DNA of 37,765 nt, from assembly GCF_002128425.1 (NCBI RefSeq), contig NZ_NESS01000023.1:1-37765 (forward strand), read 5' to 3'. The first letter of the stretch is position 1. Each line of letters starts with the position of its first letter. The notes below the pieces were generated by a model, which saw nothing but the letters and a program-made list of their open reading frames with translations, did not search any database and was not told the DNA's origin. Source of the DNA: Gottfriedia acidiceleris (GTDB taxonomy: Bacteria; Bacillota; Bacilli; Bacillales; Bacillaceae_G). A program made the translations under genes and the position numbers. Shown here one piece after another: positions 14,057-23,943 of the stretch.

Positions 14057-17000
14057 ATGAAAGAGAGAAAATCGTCTCACAAAAGTAAGAGGCCAACAAA
14101 AAAAATACTTTCGATCTTTGCGTTAAGTTCGATGTTTTTAAATGTTGTGATTCCTCATAGTTATGCAAGTGGAAATACTGCTGAAGCAAAACTTAATCAG
14201 CAAAATTTATCTAGTAATACCTTTGATGCAAAAGAAGTAAACCGTATTCTTGACGGGCTTACACCAGAACAAAAAGCAAATATTAATAAGCTTACTGGTG
14301 CAGATCATACTGAAAAAATCCGTGTAGACAAAAAGGATTTAATCGGTTCAAAAAAGATTAATGTTGTTGTTCAATTTAAACAAGATCCAGCTAAAATACA
14401 AATCATTAAGCAATCTTTAGCTAAAGGTGGAGCAACTGCAAATAGTCAAGCTTTTGATAGCGAATATTCAGATGCTAAAATAAAAGTTAAAGATTCGCAT
14501 GCAAATTTTAAGACCTTTTTAAATACTCAACCTAAAACTTCTATTGTTGGCGGGAAAACTGTTAAAACAGAAATCAGTATTACTCGAGAATTTACAGATG
14601 CATTTAATGGAGTTGCTTTAACCTTACCAGCGAATTTAGTTCAAAAGCTTGCAGAAAGTCCAGATGTTGCGTCTGTTTGGTCTCAAGTAGAATATTCTTT
14701 ACCTGATGAAGGAATTTCTCAAAAATCAGCGACAGCTACATCAGTTGGCAAGCCAACAACAGGTCTATCATTTTTAGGGATTGATAAGCTTCAAGCTGAA
14801 GGGAATACAGGTATCATTAAAACAGGTCCACGTGCTGGTCAAAAGGTTAAAGTGGGTGTATTGGATACAGGTATCGATTACAATCACCCTGAACTTTATA
14901 AAGTAACACATGATGGAAATGGAAAATTATATGGTGGACATGACTTTGTAAATAATGACGGATTTGATGCAACAGGAAACATTAAGTATGTGGATGACCA
15001 TGATCCAATGGAAACAACTTATGATGATTGGGTAGCTGATAAAGAGAGTTCAAATCCAGTTTGGGGAACACCTCCTTCAGATTATAAGCCATATATTACT
15101 TCACATGGAACTCACGTTTCCGGTACGATTGCAGCAAATACGACGAATAATAACGATGTTTATTCGGCAAATGGGGTAGCACCTGATGTGGCTCTTTATG
15201 GTTATCGTGTATTAGGACCAGGAGGACATGGAACAACAGGATCTGTACTAAGTGGTATCGATCAAGCTGTAAAAGATCATATGGATGTAATTAATCTATC
15301 TCTTGGTGCAAATGTTAATGATCCATTATACCCAACAGCTATTGCGATTAACAATGCTACTTTAGCTGGAGTCGTGTGTGATGTTGCTGCAGGTAATGCT
15401 GGACCTGGGCAAGCTACAGTTGGTTCACCAGGAACTTCAGCACTAGCAATTACTGTAGGTGCAAGTACAATCCCTGAAGAAATTGCAACAATGACTGTTA
15501 AGAATGGTTCAGTTTCATATAAATCACGTTTATTTGGTAAAAACTTTTCACAAGCAGACGATGTTTATAAAGGTCAAACACTTCCGATCGTTGATGTTGG
15601 CTTAGGAAGTGAAGCAGACTATAGTGGAATTGATGTGAAAGGTAAACTTGTTCTAGTAAAGCGTGGCGTAGACTATTTATCAACAAAAATGGCAAATGCT
15701 AAAAATGCTGGAGCAGCGGGTATGATTATCTGGGATAATACGGATGATAGCGATAGCCAAGGTTACATTCCTAATTTCTTAGGAGTAAGCATGGATAATG
15801 TTTATTCGATTTCATTAACTCAGGAACAAGGACAAGCTCTTTCTGATGCGATTAAAAAAGACCCAAAATCAGCTAATATTACGTTCCCTTCTACACTAGA
15901 TGCACCTATTACTAAGAGCGGGGATGAATTAGCAAGCTTTAGCTCAACAGGCCCAGTTAAAGATTGGACAATTAAGCCAGATGTAGTTGCACCTGGAGTT
16001 GATATTTCTTCAACAGCTCCATACGATATTTGGGAGCCGAATGCAGCACATGATTATAAACTTGGTTATCAGATTATGTCTGGTACATCAATGGCAACTC
16101 CTCACGTTGCTGGGATCTCAGCTTTAATTTTAGCTGCACATCCAGATTATACACCGGCTGATGTCAAAACAGCATTAATGAATACTGCTAAAGATATTAA
16201 CACAGATTCAAAGACTTATAGTGTTTATCAAGTAGGAGCTGGACGTGTAGATCCATCACGTGCTATTAAAGAGAATGTAAAAATTCAAGTTTTAGATAAA
16301 ACAGTTACATTTGATAATCTAGCAGATATCTCAACAGCACATGAAGTAGATAACATTACAGGTAGCATGTTTTTTGGTTTTAAAGGTAGAGGAGAAGGTG
16401 CAACGAACGGTTCTGATGATGTAGTTTCTTCAAAAGATTTTAACGTTTCTAACGAAGGAACTAGCAGTAAAACATTTAATGTAAGTACGGAATTTATTTC
16501 CTCAAAATTTGCTGGGTCGAATAAAGTCGGACCAGGAACAGGAAATGATGTTAAAATTGATTTTTCGGTTGATGGAAATAACGTGAAATCGATTAATGTC
16601 GGCGGAGGAAGTACAGTCAAAGCTACGGCAAAAATAACAGTTCCGTCAAATTCACTTGAGGGTACTTACGAGGGGTATATCCATTTAATAAATGCAGCGG
16701 ACTCATCGGAGACTTATCGAATTCCATTTACAGTTACAGTTGCGGAAAAAGGAATTAATACGTTCAATGTTGTGCTAAAAGCTGCAGCAGAAGGAAATAT
16801 TTCAGCTTATAATGTTTCTGTTAACAACGAAATGGAAAACTTATATATTGTTGTGAAGGATAAAGACGGAAAGTATATAGGCGTAACAAACACATTATCA
16901 AGCGGTAGAAATTTTATCCCAGGTGTCCAATATGGTCCACTATTAACTCTTTTTAATGGATGGTATCTTCCATTTACAAAGACATACGATGGAACATATG

Positions 17001-20000
17001 ACGAATCTGGCATTGCAGATAAGGTGGAAGTACTAAAAGAAGGTAGTTACTCTCTCGAGATGATTGCTACTGGTAAAGATGGAAAACGTTACACAGCGGA
17101 AGATACTCTCTATGTTGATGGTACTCCACCGACTATGACGATGGATTCTGACTCCAAACCGGGAATCTATGAAATCAACACGACAGGGTACCTACCTGGA
17201 CAAGAAATTAAAGGATTTACAGGTACGGTTTATGACTCGAATGTAGACGTGATGAAAAATAATGGCGAAACATCAGTACCTAGTCCTAGGGATGGCAAAC
17301 CTGTTCCTGTTGATCAAGGGTTGAATATAGTCACTGGTTATCAAGACAGTCAATTCCCAACAGTTTACTTCAATACAAATGAGAAAGGTCGTTTCCACTT
17401 TGGTGTGACGAAAGAAGACGTAGCAAATAAACTAGGTAGTGATTTTATAATTGATCCTACAGATTTTTCGGGTGAAAATGATTATGAGATCAATAAACAA
17501 ACTTATTATTTTATTAAAAAAGGTAATCCTTACGTTACCCTAACTTCATCTAATGGAGTAGATGCAGGACCAGGTACCGAAGATAAAGTAGTTGTCGATC
17601 CGAATAAACCATTCAAAACAACAATCGCAACAAAATATGGTGTCGGAATGACTGGCGGTAAATTTTTACTGAATGACCATGGTGTGTACCAATTCTCTAA
17701 TATCCGACTAACAAATGAGTATAAAAACTATCTGATTAGTAAAGGAATCGATCCAACTACCGTCCTTACTGTAGGTCAACCATATACGCATCAAAATTAT
17801 CAAATTGGAAAAACAACAGATATCACAATTTCAAATATAGGTTCAGCAGGTGCTCTTGATCATGATATGCCGATTATTGAGGCAGATGTAACTTATACAA
17901 ACCTTGATCCTGTAGTAGGAGAATTTCCATATAACTTGTTGCAGGCGAATTTAACATTGTCAGGTGAAGATACAAGGGTTGCGTGGTTCCCGGTTGATAT
18001 ACCTTATGTAAGACAGTTCACTTCTATGATTAGAGGACGTGTAGCAGCGGAATCTTTCGCAAGAAACAACATTAATAATAACTATCCACAATTCACTGTT
18101 GATTCAGGTGCGAAGGTAACGGCTACAGATGCAAATGGTAAAAAATTTACAACAGATCAACCGACAACAGCTAATAATACAATGGCTTATGCGTTTATCA
18201 ACCCATATTATGCTTTGACAGCTGATGTAAGTGACAAGCCATATTCTTTGGAAGCAAGTGTACCAGGACATTTTAAAGGATATGAAAAAACACCTGTGAT
18301 TGGTCAAAACAAATTCGGTTATCAATCAGGTACAGTAAAAGATCTTCCGAGTCTCTTCCCAATCCTTTTAGGTGGAGATGTAAATGGTGACAACGTCATC
18401 GACATGAAGGATTTACTGAAAGAAATCGAAGTTTATTACCAATATAAAAACTTAACTAATTTTAATAATCCAGATAATAAGCTTGCAAACAAGACAGCAT
18501 TTTTAAATGCTAACCGTGATGCAGATATTTATTGGATTAAACCAACAGGATTTGGTTATGGCATTGACTATAATGATTTCTATTTTATCTTTAAAAACTT
18601 TGGTACGCAAAATCAAAGTGCGATTGATGCAGGCTTAAGTGTTCCAACTGCTCAACTAACAGTAGATAAAGATACGACGATCACAACGGATTATGCCGGT
18701 TCAATTTGGTTAAATGCTGGTGACACATTACAGCAAGTTATGCAAAAACTTAATTTTGCAGGTCCATCTCAAGCAGTTTCAACAACACCTAAGTTACAAG
18801 ACTTGCAAAATGGAGCAACGATTTCCCTTTCTCCATCAAGCACGATGTTCGTTGATGATTTAGTGTGGAGAAAAGCAATTACAAAAGTTATGCTAGGGTC
18901 AACTGATGTAACTGATAAAGTAACAATTAGTCCGGCTTACACGTATTATGATGCAAATGGTGTAAGTCAAACAATGCCTTCAAAAATTACGTTACCGGGT
19001 TCATTATTCCCGGCGGCAACGAATTATACAATTACAGTGAAGGCAACAGGTTACCAAGATGTAACGAAAACGTTAACAGTATCAACGGTGCCAATTCCGA
19101 CGCCTGCGATTCCAATTATCACAGACCCAACAGTAGCGCATATTGGGAATGATTTAACGTTATCTTTCCAAGAAGATGCGAACTGGCGAAATGGAATCAA
19201 TAAAGTAATTGTGACGACTAATACCGGTAAAACTGTGGATATCACGAATTTAATCAATCCAGATACAAATCAAAAATATTACGACATTAGCAAACCAGGA
19301 AAAATTACGTTTAATGCGAAAACATTTATGACGGATTCTACTCTTGATCCAAAAAATACTTCAACATATAATCAAGCGACAATCAATCCTGGTGGTAAAA
19401 ATTATTTACCTCAGCTTTACAAATTTACGATTGGCTCAACAGGTACAGATGGAACAGTTTATCCAGATACTATAGCAGGATCTGACCCAGTTTACACTGC
19501 GCAACAGCCTGTTGGCTATAGTATTACATTTGACAGTCAGGATGGCTCAGCCCCTAAGTCGATGGCAGTAGGATACAAACCGAACGCAAGTCGTTCGAAT
19601 GGTCCGAATAGTGATTTAGTAAGTTTTTATAGTCCTGCACCAACAAGACCGGGATATAAATTTCTTGGTTGGTGGAATGAACCATCTTTAAAAACAGTAT
19701 GGGATGCAGGTCCAATAACTGCAGACAAGACTGTTTATGCGAAATGGCAAATGAATACGACTCAAAGCTATTCACCAGTTGATAAAGCGAATCCGGATGG
19801 ATTAAAATTCGACGGAAGTAACGGAGGGGTTTCTGGTGTTGGTTGGATATTAGGAGAAGGCGATTTGAAAATCAACATTCCTGACTATTTAACAAATGTT
19901 TCTTGGTTAACATCTAAGGACAAGATTGCCAATATCGAGGCAACATTCTATCAGATGAAGAGCGATGGTTCAACGGAAACAACACCAACAGTCTATACGT

Positions 20001-22099
20001 TAGATCCAAGTACCTATGACTTGACGGCAAACGGTAATAACGGAATCCTTTCCTTTAAAACAGCAACTCATGATCAAGCTGTTCAAGCAGGTCAAACGAA
20101 ATTAGGTGAGAAATTTGCCTTCAGTGAGATGCCTACATTATCAAATGCAGGGGCGATTGTAGGATATAATCTCAAACTAACATCATCAACAGGGGAAGTA
20201 GTCAATATCCCTAGTATTCAACTAGGATACAGACGTCATATTGACTTGAACGGTGGATCATTAAAGAATGCAAAAGACTTGTTCTTTGCCGATACACTTG
20301 TCAATGGTTTGGCGAAAGCACCGAATATGATCACAGGTTCTTCTCATGTAGTAAATGGAAATCTGACGATTAGTTCAAATCTGTATCTAGATGCAGCTAA
20401 CTCAAGTGATAAAATTTCTGATATTTCAATGGATAACGGTAAATTTATAACGGATAATACAACTTACTATCTATGTTGGAATAAAGTGCCACCAACGGTT
20501 AATAAAGATGTTGCTGGAAACATTGTAGGAAGCGACATTACGTTAACATTTAATGATGATGGAACTTGGAAGAATAATATCAAGGCAGTGAACATCGGTG
20601 CTAAAACTTTAGAACTAAATAAGGATTACACGATTTCGAATAATAGTATTACCCTTAAGGCTGCTCTTTTCACGAATGCACAGAAGTTCAATGTGACGAT
20701 TGTTTCAGAAGGGTATAAAAATGTAACAGTGGTAGACCAAGTTATTGGTTATACAGTTTCATTTGATTCAAATGGTGGAGATCCAGTTCCAGCTCAAATC
20801 GTAGACAGAAATGCATCAAAACCAAGTGATCCGACAAAAGTGGGATACAAGTTCTATGGTTGGTACATGGACGAAAATTTAACAATTCCATATGATTTTG
20901 ATAACATTGTGGTAAAACCAATCACACTTTATGCGAAATATGCGTTAGCTGGTTCAGTAGTAACAGCAGATACAACAGATAATGCAGTAGGCAATAATAT
21001 GGTATTAGAGTTCAGTGACAAAGAATGGGCAAATGCGATTACTGGCATTACCGTCAACGGTCTTGCAATAGATGCATCGAAATACAATGTAGATAAAGAA
21101 AATCGTCTGATTACACTAAATCAAAGTCTATTCACAAGAGCAAAAGATTATACGATTACGATTAAAGCTAAAGAGTATGCTGATGTGACATTAGTACAAA
21201 AAGTAGTAAATGGATATAATGTTCATTTTGTATTACCAAGTGATGCTCCAGCTGAAGTGAAAGATGCAACAAAAGATCGTATTGTAGTGCGTAGAATCAC
21301 TGCACCGATTGCTTATGGATATGATTTAACTTGGTTCGCAGATGAAGCATGTACAATTCCTTGGGACTTTACAAACTCGATCTATTCTCCAAAAACACTT
21401 TATGGAAAATGGTCAATTCATAAGTTCACAGTAGAATTTAACAAGCAAGATGGAAGCTTAGTAGAAACTAAGAAAGTGGATTATAACACAACAATGACAG
21501 CACCAACAGCACCAACAAGAACTGGATATACTTTTGTTGGATGGTATAAAGATGCGGAAGGAAAAACACCATGGAATTTTGCAACAGATAAAGTAACAGC
21601 AGATACAGAGTTATTTGCTAAGTGGAGCATTAACTCGTATACAGTTAAATTTGATAGCCAAGGTGGAAGTACTGTAGATGCTATAAAAGCAAATTATAAC
21701 ACTATGATTGGTCAGCCAACTGTACCAACAAGAACAGGTTACACTTTTACTGGATGGTACAAGGACGCTGCAGGTCAAATACCATGGAATTTTGCAACAG
21801 ATAAAGTAACGAGTGACACAACAATATACGCAAAATGGTCTCTAAATAAACCGAACGTTAACCAAATCGATGATAATGATCCAAAGATTTCAGGATCAAC
21901 TTTGGCAAATGCAACAATTACCATAAAAATCAATAATGCTGTAATTGCAACAGGAAAAGCTGATTCAAATGGAATATTTAAAATCCAAATTAAACAACAA
22001 AAAGCAGGTACAGAGTTATCTGTCTATGCAAAGGATTCAACTGGAAATGAAAGTTCTGCAACAAAGGTCATAGTTATAGCAAAGCACCAAAAGGATTAA
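14057..22099 (+). CDS. Giant secreted subtilisin-like protease with InlB-type repeats
   Basis: A 2680-aa S8 serine protease, several times the 806 aa of Vpr. Order: signal peptide (cleavage near Ala37), I9-like propeptide (~100-215), catalytic domain with Asp270 (VLDTGID), His350 (SHGTHV) and Ser678 (GTSMATP), with an inserted PA domain (~500-590). Then come long beta-rich regions, a dockerin-like calcium loop (Asp1441, Asn1443, Asp1445, Asp1449; second half ~1487-1520), and about four Shr-type (DUF1533) domains (~1588, 1692, 2150, 2305). About five InlB/Flg_new repeats with GYxFxGWY cores (~1820, 2232, 2387, 2455, 2527) follow, and a final Ig-like domain (~2598-2677). No LPXTG or SLH anchor is seen. 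It likely acts outside the cell, degrading or binding host or matrix protein. A G-tract serves as ribosome binding site. Confidence 0.92.
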   Translation: MKERKSSHKSKRPTKKILSIFALSSMFLNVVIPHSYASGNTAEAKLNQQNLSSNTFDAKEVNRILDGLTPEQKANINKLTGADHTEKIRVDKKDLIGSKKINVVVQFKQDPAKIQIIKQSLAKGGATANSQAFDSEYSDAKIKVKDSHANFKTFLNTQPKTSIVGGKTVKTEISITREFTDAFNGVALTLPANLVQKLAESPDVASVWSQVEYSLPDEGISQKSATATSVGKPTTGLSFLGIDKLQAEGNTGIIKTGPRAGQKVKVGVLDTGIDYNHPELYKVTHDGNGKLYGGHDFVNNDGFDATGNIKYVDDHDPMETTYDDWVADKESSNPVWGTPPSDYKPYITSHGTHVSGTIAANTTNNNDVYSANGVAPDVALYGYRVLGPGGHGTTGSVLSGIDQAVKDHMDVINLSLGANVNDPLYPTAIAINNATLAGVVCDVAAGNAGPGQATVGSPGTSALAITVGASTIPEEIATMTVKNGSVSYKSRLFGKNFSQADDVYKGQTLPIVDVGLGSEADYSGIDVKGKLVLVKRGVDYLSTKMANAKNAGAAGMIIWDNTDDSDSQGYIPNFLGVSMDNVYSISLTQEQGQALSDAIKKDPKSANITFPSTLDAPITKSGDELASFSSTGPVKDWTIKPDVVAPGVDISSTAPYDIWEPNAAHDYKLGYQIMSGTSMATPHVAGISALILAAHPDYTPADVKTALMNTAKDINTDSKTYSVYQVGAGRVDPSRAIKENVKIQVLDKTVTFDNLADISTAHEVDNITGSMFFGFKGRGEGATNGSDDVVSSKDFNVSNEGTSSKTFNVSTEFISSKFAGSNKVGPGTGNDVKIDFSVDGNNVKSINVGGGSTVKATAKITVPSNSLEGTYEGYIHLINAADSSETYRIPFTVTVAEKGINTFNVVLKAAAEGNISAYNVSVNNEMENLYIVVKDKDGKYIGVTNTLSSGRNFIPGVQYGPLLTLFNGWYLPFTKTYDGTYDESGIADKVEVLKEGSYSLEMIATGKDGKRYTAEDTLYVDGTPPTMTMDSDSKPGIYEINTTGYLPGQEIKGFTGTVYDSNVDVMKNNGETSVPSPRDGKPVPVDQGLNIVTGYQDSQFPTVYFNTNEKGRFHFGVTKEDVANKLGSDFIIDPTDFSGENDYEINKQTYYFIKKGNPYVTLTSSNGVDAGPGTEDKVVVDPNKPFKTTIATKYGVGMTGGKFLLNDHGVYQFSNIRLTNEYKNYLISKGIDPTTVLTVGQPYTHQNYQIGKTTDITISNIGSAGALDHDMPIIEADVTYTNLDPVVGEFPYNLLQANLTLSGEDTRVAWFPVDIPYVRQFTSMIRGRVAAESFARNNINNNYPQFTVDSGAKVTATDANGKKFTTDQPTTANNTMAYAFINPYYALTADVSDKPYSLEASVPGHFKGYEKTPVIGQNKFGYQSGTVKDLPSLFPILLGGDVNGDNVIDMKDLLKEIEVYYQYKNLTNFNNPDNKLANKTAFLNANRDADIYWIKPTGFGYGIDYNDFYFIFKNFGTQNQSAIDAGLSVPTAQLTVDKDTTITTDYAGSIWLNAGDTLQQVMQKLNFAGPSQAVSTTPKLQDLQNGATISLSPSSTMFVDDLVWRKAITKVMLGSTDVTDKVTISPAYTYYDANGVSQTMPSKITLPGSLFPAATNYTITVKATGYQDVTKTLTVSTVPIPTPAIPIITDPTVAHIGNDLTLSFQEDANWRNGINKVIVTTNTGKTVDITNLINPDTNQKYYDISKPGKITFNAKTFMTDSTLDPKNTSTYNQATINPGGKNYLPQLYKFTIGSTGTDGTVYPDTIAGSDPVYTAQQPVGYSITFDSQDGSAPKSMAVGYKPNASRSNGPNSDLVSFYSPAPTRPGYKFLGWWNEPSLKTVWDAGPITADKTVYAKWQMNTTQSYSPVDKANPDGLKFDGSNGGVSGVGWILGEGDLKINIPDYLTNVSWLTSKDKIANIEATFYQMKSDGSTETTPTVYTLDPSTYDLTANGNNGILSFKTATHDQAVQAGQTKLGEKFAFSEMPTLSNAGAIVGYNLKLTSSTGEVVNIPSIQLGYRRHIDLNGGSLKNAKDLFFADTLVNGLAKAPNMITGSSHVVNGNLTISSNLYLDAANSSDKISDISMDNGKFITDNTTYYLCWNKVPPTVNKDVAGNIVGSDITLTFNDDGTWKNNIKAVNIGAKTLELNKDYTISNNSITLKAALFTNAQKFNVTIVSEGYKNVTVVDQVIGYTVSFDSNGGDPVPAQIVDRNASKPSDPTKVGYKFYGWYMDENLTIPYDFDNIVVKPITLYAKYALAGSVVTADTTDNAVGNNMVLEFSDKEWANAITGITVNGLAIDASKYNVDKENRLITLNQSLFTRAKDYTITIKAKEYADVTLVQKVVNGYNVHFVLPSDAPAEVKDATKDRIVVRRITAPIAYGYDLTWFADEACTIPWDFTNSIYSPKTLYGKWSIHKFTVEFNKQDGSLVETKKVDYNTTMTAPTAPTRTGYTFVGWYKDAEGKTPWNFATDKVTADTELFAKWSINSYTVKFDSQGGSTVDAIKANYNTMIGQPTVPTRTGYTFTGWYKDAAGQIPWNFATDKVTSDTTIYAKWSLNKPNVNQIDDNDPKISGSTLANATITIKINNAVIATGKADSNGIFKIQIKQQKAGTELSVYAKDSTGNESSATKVIVIAKHQKD

Positions 22100-22174
22100 A
22101 TAATTAATTGACGATATGAATCATCGAGGTAAATGCTAAAAACTGAATTGACAAGCAGTACAAATTATACTCAA

Positions 22175-22210
22175 CCAAAAAGAGTGCTTGTGATTAAACA
22201 CTCTTTTTGG
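22175..22210 (+). terminator. Terminator of the giant protease gene
   Basis: CCAAAAAGAGTG (22175-22186) pairs perfectly with its complement at 22199-22210 around a 12-nt loop, 75 nt after the stop codon. The T-run is inside the 3' arm. Confidence 0.75.
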
Positions 22211-22270
22211 AATAGTAAAATGATAAGTTCATCTTTTTTCAAATTAAAAACTTTCCCTTAAAAATATTTA

Positions 22271-22310
22271 AAGACAAGAATATGAATCATCTATTCTTGT
22301 CTTATTTTTT
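22271..22310 (+). terminator. Second terminator downstream of the protease
   Basis: A perfect 12-bp stem (22271-22282 with 22292-22303), 9-nt loop and T-rich tail. It backs up the first one and isolates the LysR gene. The remaining ~200 nt to the LysR start are AT-rich with no clear feature. Confidence 0.85.
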
Positions 22311-22507
22311 AATTTAAATAAAATTGTTAAAAAGTTTAAAAGTTAGATATACTAGAGGGATTTTAAATAATTACAAACATATTGTTACGCATGTTGATGC
22401 TAAATATGTTAATAATAAGAAATAATTTATTTTTTTAAATCGCTAATATAAAATTGAAATTTGTAAAAAAGTAATAGATTAAGTTTTCTTAAGGAGAAAT
22501 TGTAAAA

Positions 22508-23407
22508 ATGAATTTTGATCAAATGGAACATATTGTATGTGCAGCAAGTGAAATGTCGATCACAAAAGCTGCTGAAAAATTATTTATATCTCCTTCTGGG
22601 ATGAGCCAATCAATTACTCAGTTAGAAAATGAGCTTGGCATCAAAATTTTTAACCGTTCAAAACAAGGTGTTTCACCCACTTTTGAAGGAAAAATAGTAA
22701 TCGCAAAGGCAATGACTCTATTGAGTACAATTAAGGACCTCAATAAGGAGATTTATGATCTTAAAAATAGAAGTGAATCTCATTTGAAAATCTTAACTGC
22801 ACCTACTTTTTTGTATCTTCTTCAAGAAACAATTGTAAATTTTAAAGAGAAACAAGATGAAGTTACATTTGAAGTAGTGGAAGAAAATCCAGCTAATATG
22901 ATTCAAAATTTTATAAAGCAAGATTATGATTTTGCTCTTATTCCAGCAACACTTGAAGAATTAAAAAAAGAAAAGTTCATTAAATTTGAACATTTACATA
23001 ATGGGCATTTTTGTATTGCAGTAGGGAAGAAATCACCTTTTTATTCTTATGATTCTGTATCTCCTAGTGATTTAATAAATGCAAAAATTGTAATGTACAA
23101 AAACTCGGATTATAAAAAGTTACTAAAATTTACGAAAATGAATCCTAAAAATGTAGTATTAAAATCAAATCGTAGTAGCTTACTTTTTGAGTTAGTAAAA
23201 GAAAGTCAAGCCATCTTATATTTACATGAATTCTCGATTCGAAATCGACCGATGGTTATAAACGGGGACATAAAAATAATTCCTATGAAGGATGAAAAAA
23301 TTTTTGATCTTGATTTTTGGCTAATTTATTTACAAACAAAGCCATTATCACCTTTGGCAAAAGAATTTATTGAGAAATTAAAAAAACAATTTCATTTAAG
23401 TAATTAA
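22508..23407 (+). CDS. LysR-family transcriptional regulator
   Basis: A 299-aa standard LysR protein. The winged helix-turn-helix is at about residues 3-60 (SITKAAEKLFISPSGMSQSI), followed by a linker helix and a periplasmic-binding-like effector domain to the end. AAGGAG lies 10 nt before the ATG. It is in the same direction as the molybdenum hydroxylase operon 540 bp downstream, but terminators separate them and no divergent target exists, so its regulon is unknown. A decayed LysR gene with a similar DNA-binding segment lies at 29639-30234. Confidence 0.9.
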   Translation: MNFDQMEHIVCAASEMSITKAAEKLFISPSGMSQSITQLENELGIKIFNRSKQGVSPTFEGKIVIAKAMTLLSTIKDLNKEIYDLKNRSESHLKILTAPTFLYLLQETIVNFKEKQDEVTFEVVEENPANMIQNFIKQDYDFALIPATLEELKKEKFIKFEHLHNGHFCIAVGKKSPFYSYDSVSPSDLINAKIVMYKNSDYKKLLKFTKMNPKNVVLKSNRSSLLFELVKESQAILYLHEFSIRNRPMVINGDIKIIPMKDEKIFDLDFWLIYLQTKPLSPLAKEFIEKLKKQFHLSN

Positions 23408-23455
23408 AAAGATAGTGAAGCCAGGATTTAAACTGACTACACTATCTTTTTCTTT
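23406..23455 (+). terminator. Terminator of the LysR gene
   Basis: AAAAAGATAGTG (23406-23417) pairs with CACTATCTTTTT (23440-23451) at the end of the gene; the arms begin at the stop codon. A T-rich tail follows. Confidence 0.85.
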
Positions 23456-23503
23456 TCTCATTCATAAAGCTTAGACTCAATTTCAAGTGGATACTTAAGA
23501 TCG

Positions 23504-23659
23504 TTACTTTAACTTTAGGATGGATTTGAACTTTAGAATACTTCTTTTCCAATTAAGTTTTTGCCAATTTGCTGGTTGGTGTTCTTTTAAATAGCGACCA
23601 ATTCTAAGAACATCACTATTTGCAAGTGTTTTTAGAAACTGTTTCTGATATTGAACGAT
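23504..23659 (-). pseudogene. C-terminal remnant of an unknown gene
   Basis: A minus-strand frame of 51 residues with no start codon, opened by a TAG, reads with good protein character (for example FLKTLANSDVLRIGRYLKEH, then QPANWQKLNWKRS) and ends in TAA. The plus strand here has no gene. It looks like the tail of a lost coding sequence. The parent family is not recognised; a chance open frame cannot be excluded. Confidence 0.35.
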
Positions 23660-23797
23660 CTATATTCTTACTAGGTGCAAAATATGACTTTTTCTTTACT
23701 TTTATTATTATTATTAAAGACAATAACATATCCAGAAAGAATAGTTAGTCCTAAAATTTACAAAGTACATAAACAAAGTTTATCGTTCTGATTAAGT

Positions 23798-23827
23798 TGC
23801 CCTATTCTCCTATCTGGGCATTTTTTT
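23798..23827 (+). terminator. Possible terminator upstream of the Mo-hydroxylase operon
   Basis: TGCCC (23798-23802) pairs with GGGCA (23816-23820) followed by seven Ts. The stem is short. It lies ~115 nt before the operon start and could be a leader attenuator or a relic. No purine-riboswitch core is visible in the 480 bp upstream. Confidence 0.45.
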
Positions 23828-23943
23828 AGGTTTCAAAACATAAATTTTTAAAGTATCTCATATAAAAGAAATCTTAGATTTAATATTTCTAAAGTATTTA
23901 ATTCATTGTGAAATGTTTTTACGAAAGGGGTTGAGATCACATC

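Noticed and set aside
14057-22099. Sortase or S-layer anchoring of the giant protease
   Set aside because: No LPXTG motif with a hydrophobic tail and no SLH domains; the protein ends in a polar HQKD.
23457-23943. Purine riboswitch before the Mo-hydroxylase operon
   Set aside because: No conserved purine-aptamer core could be found; only a short hairpin with T-run.
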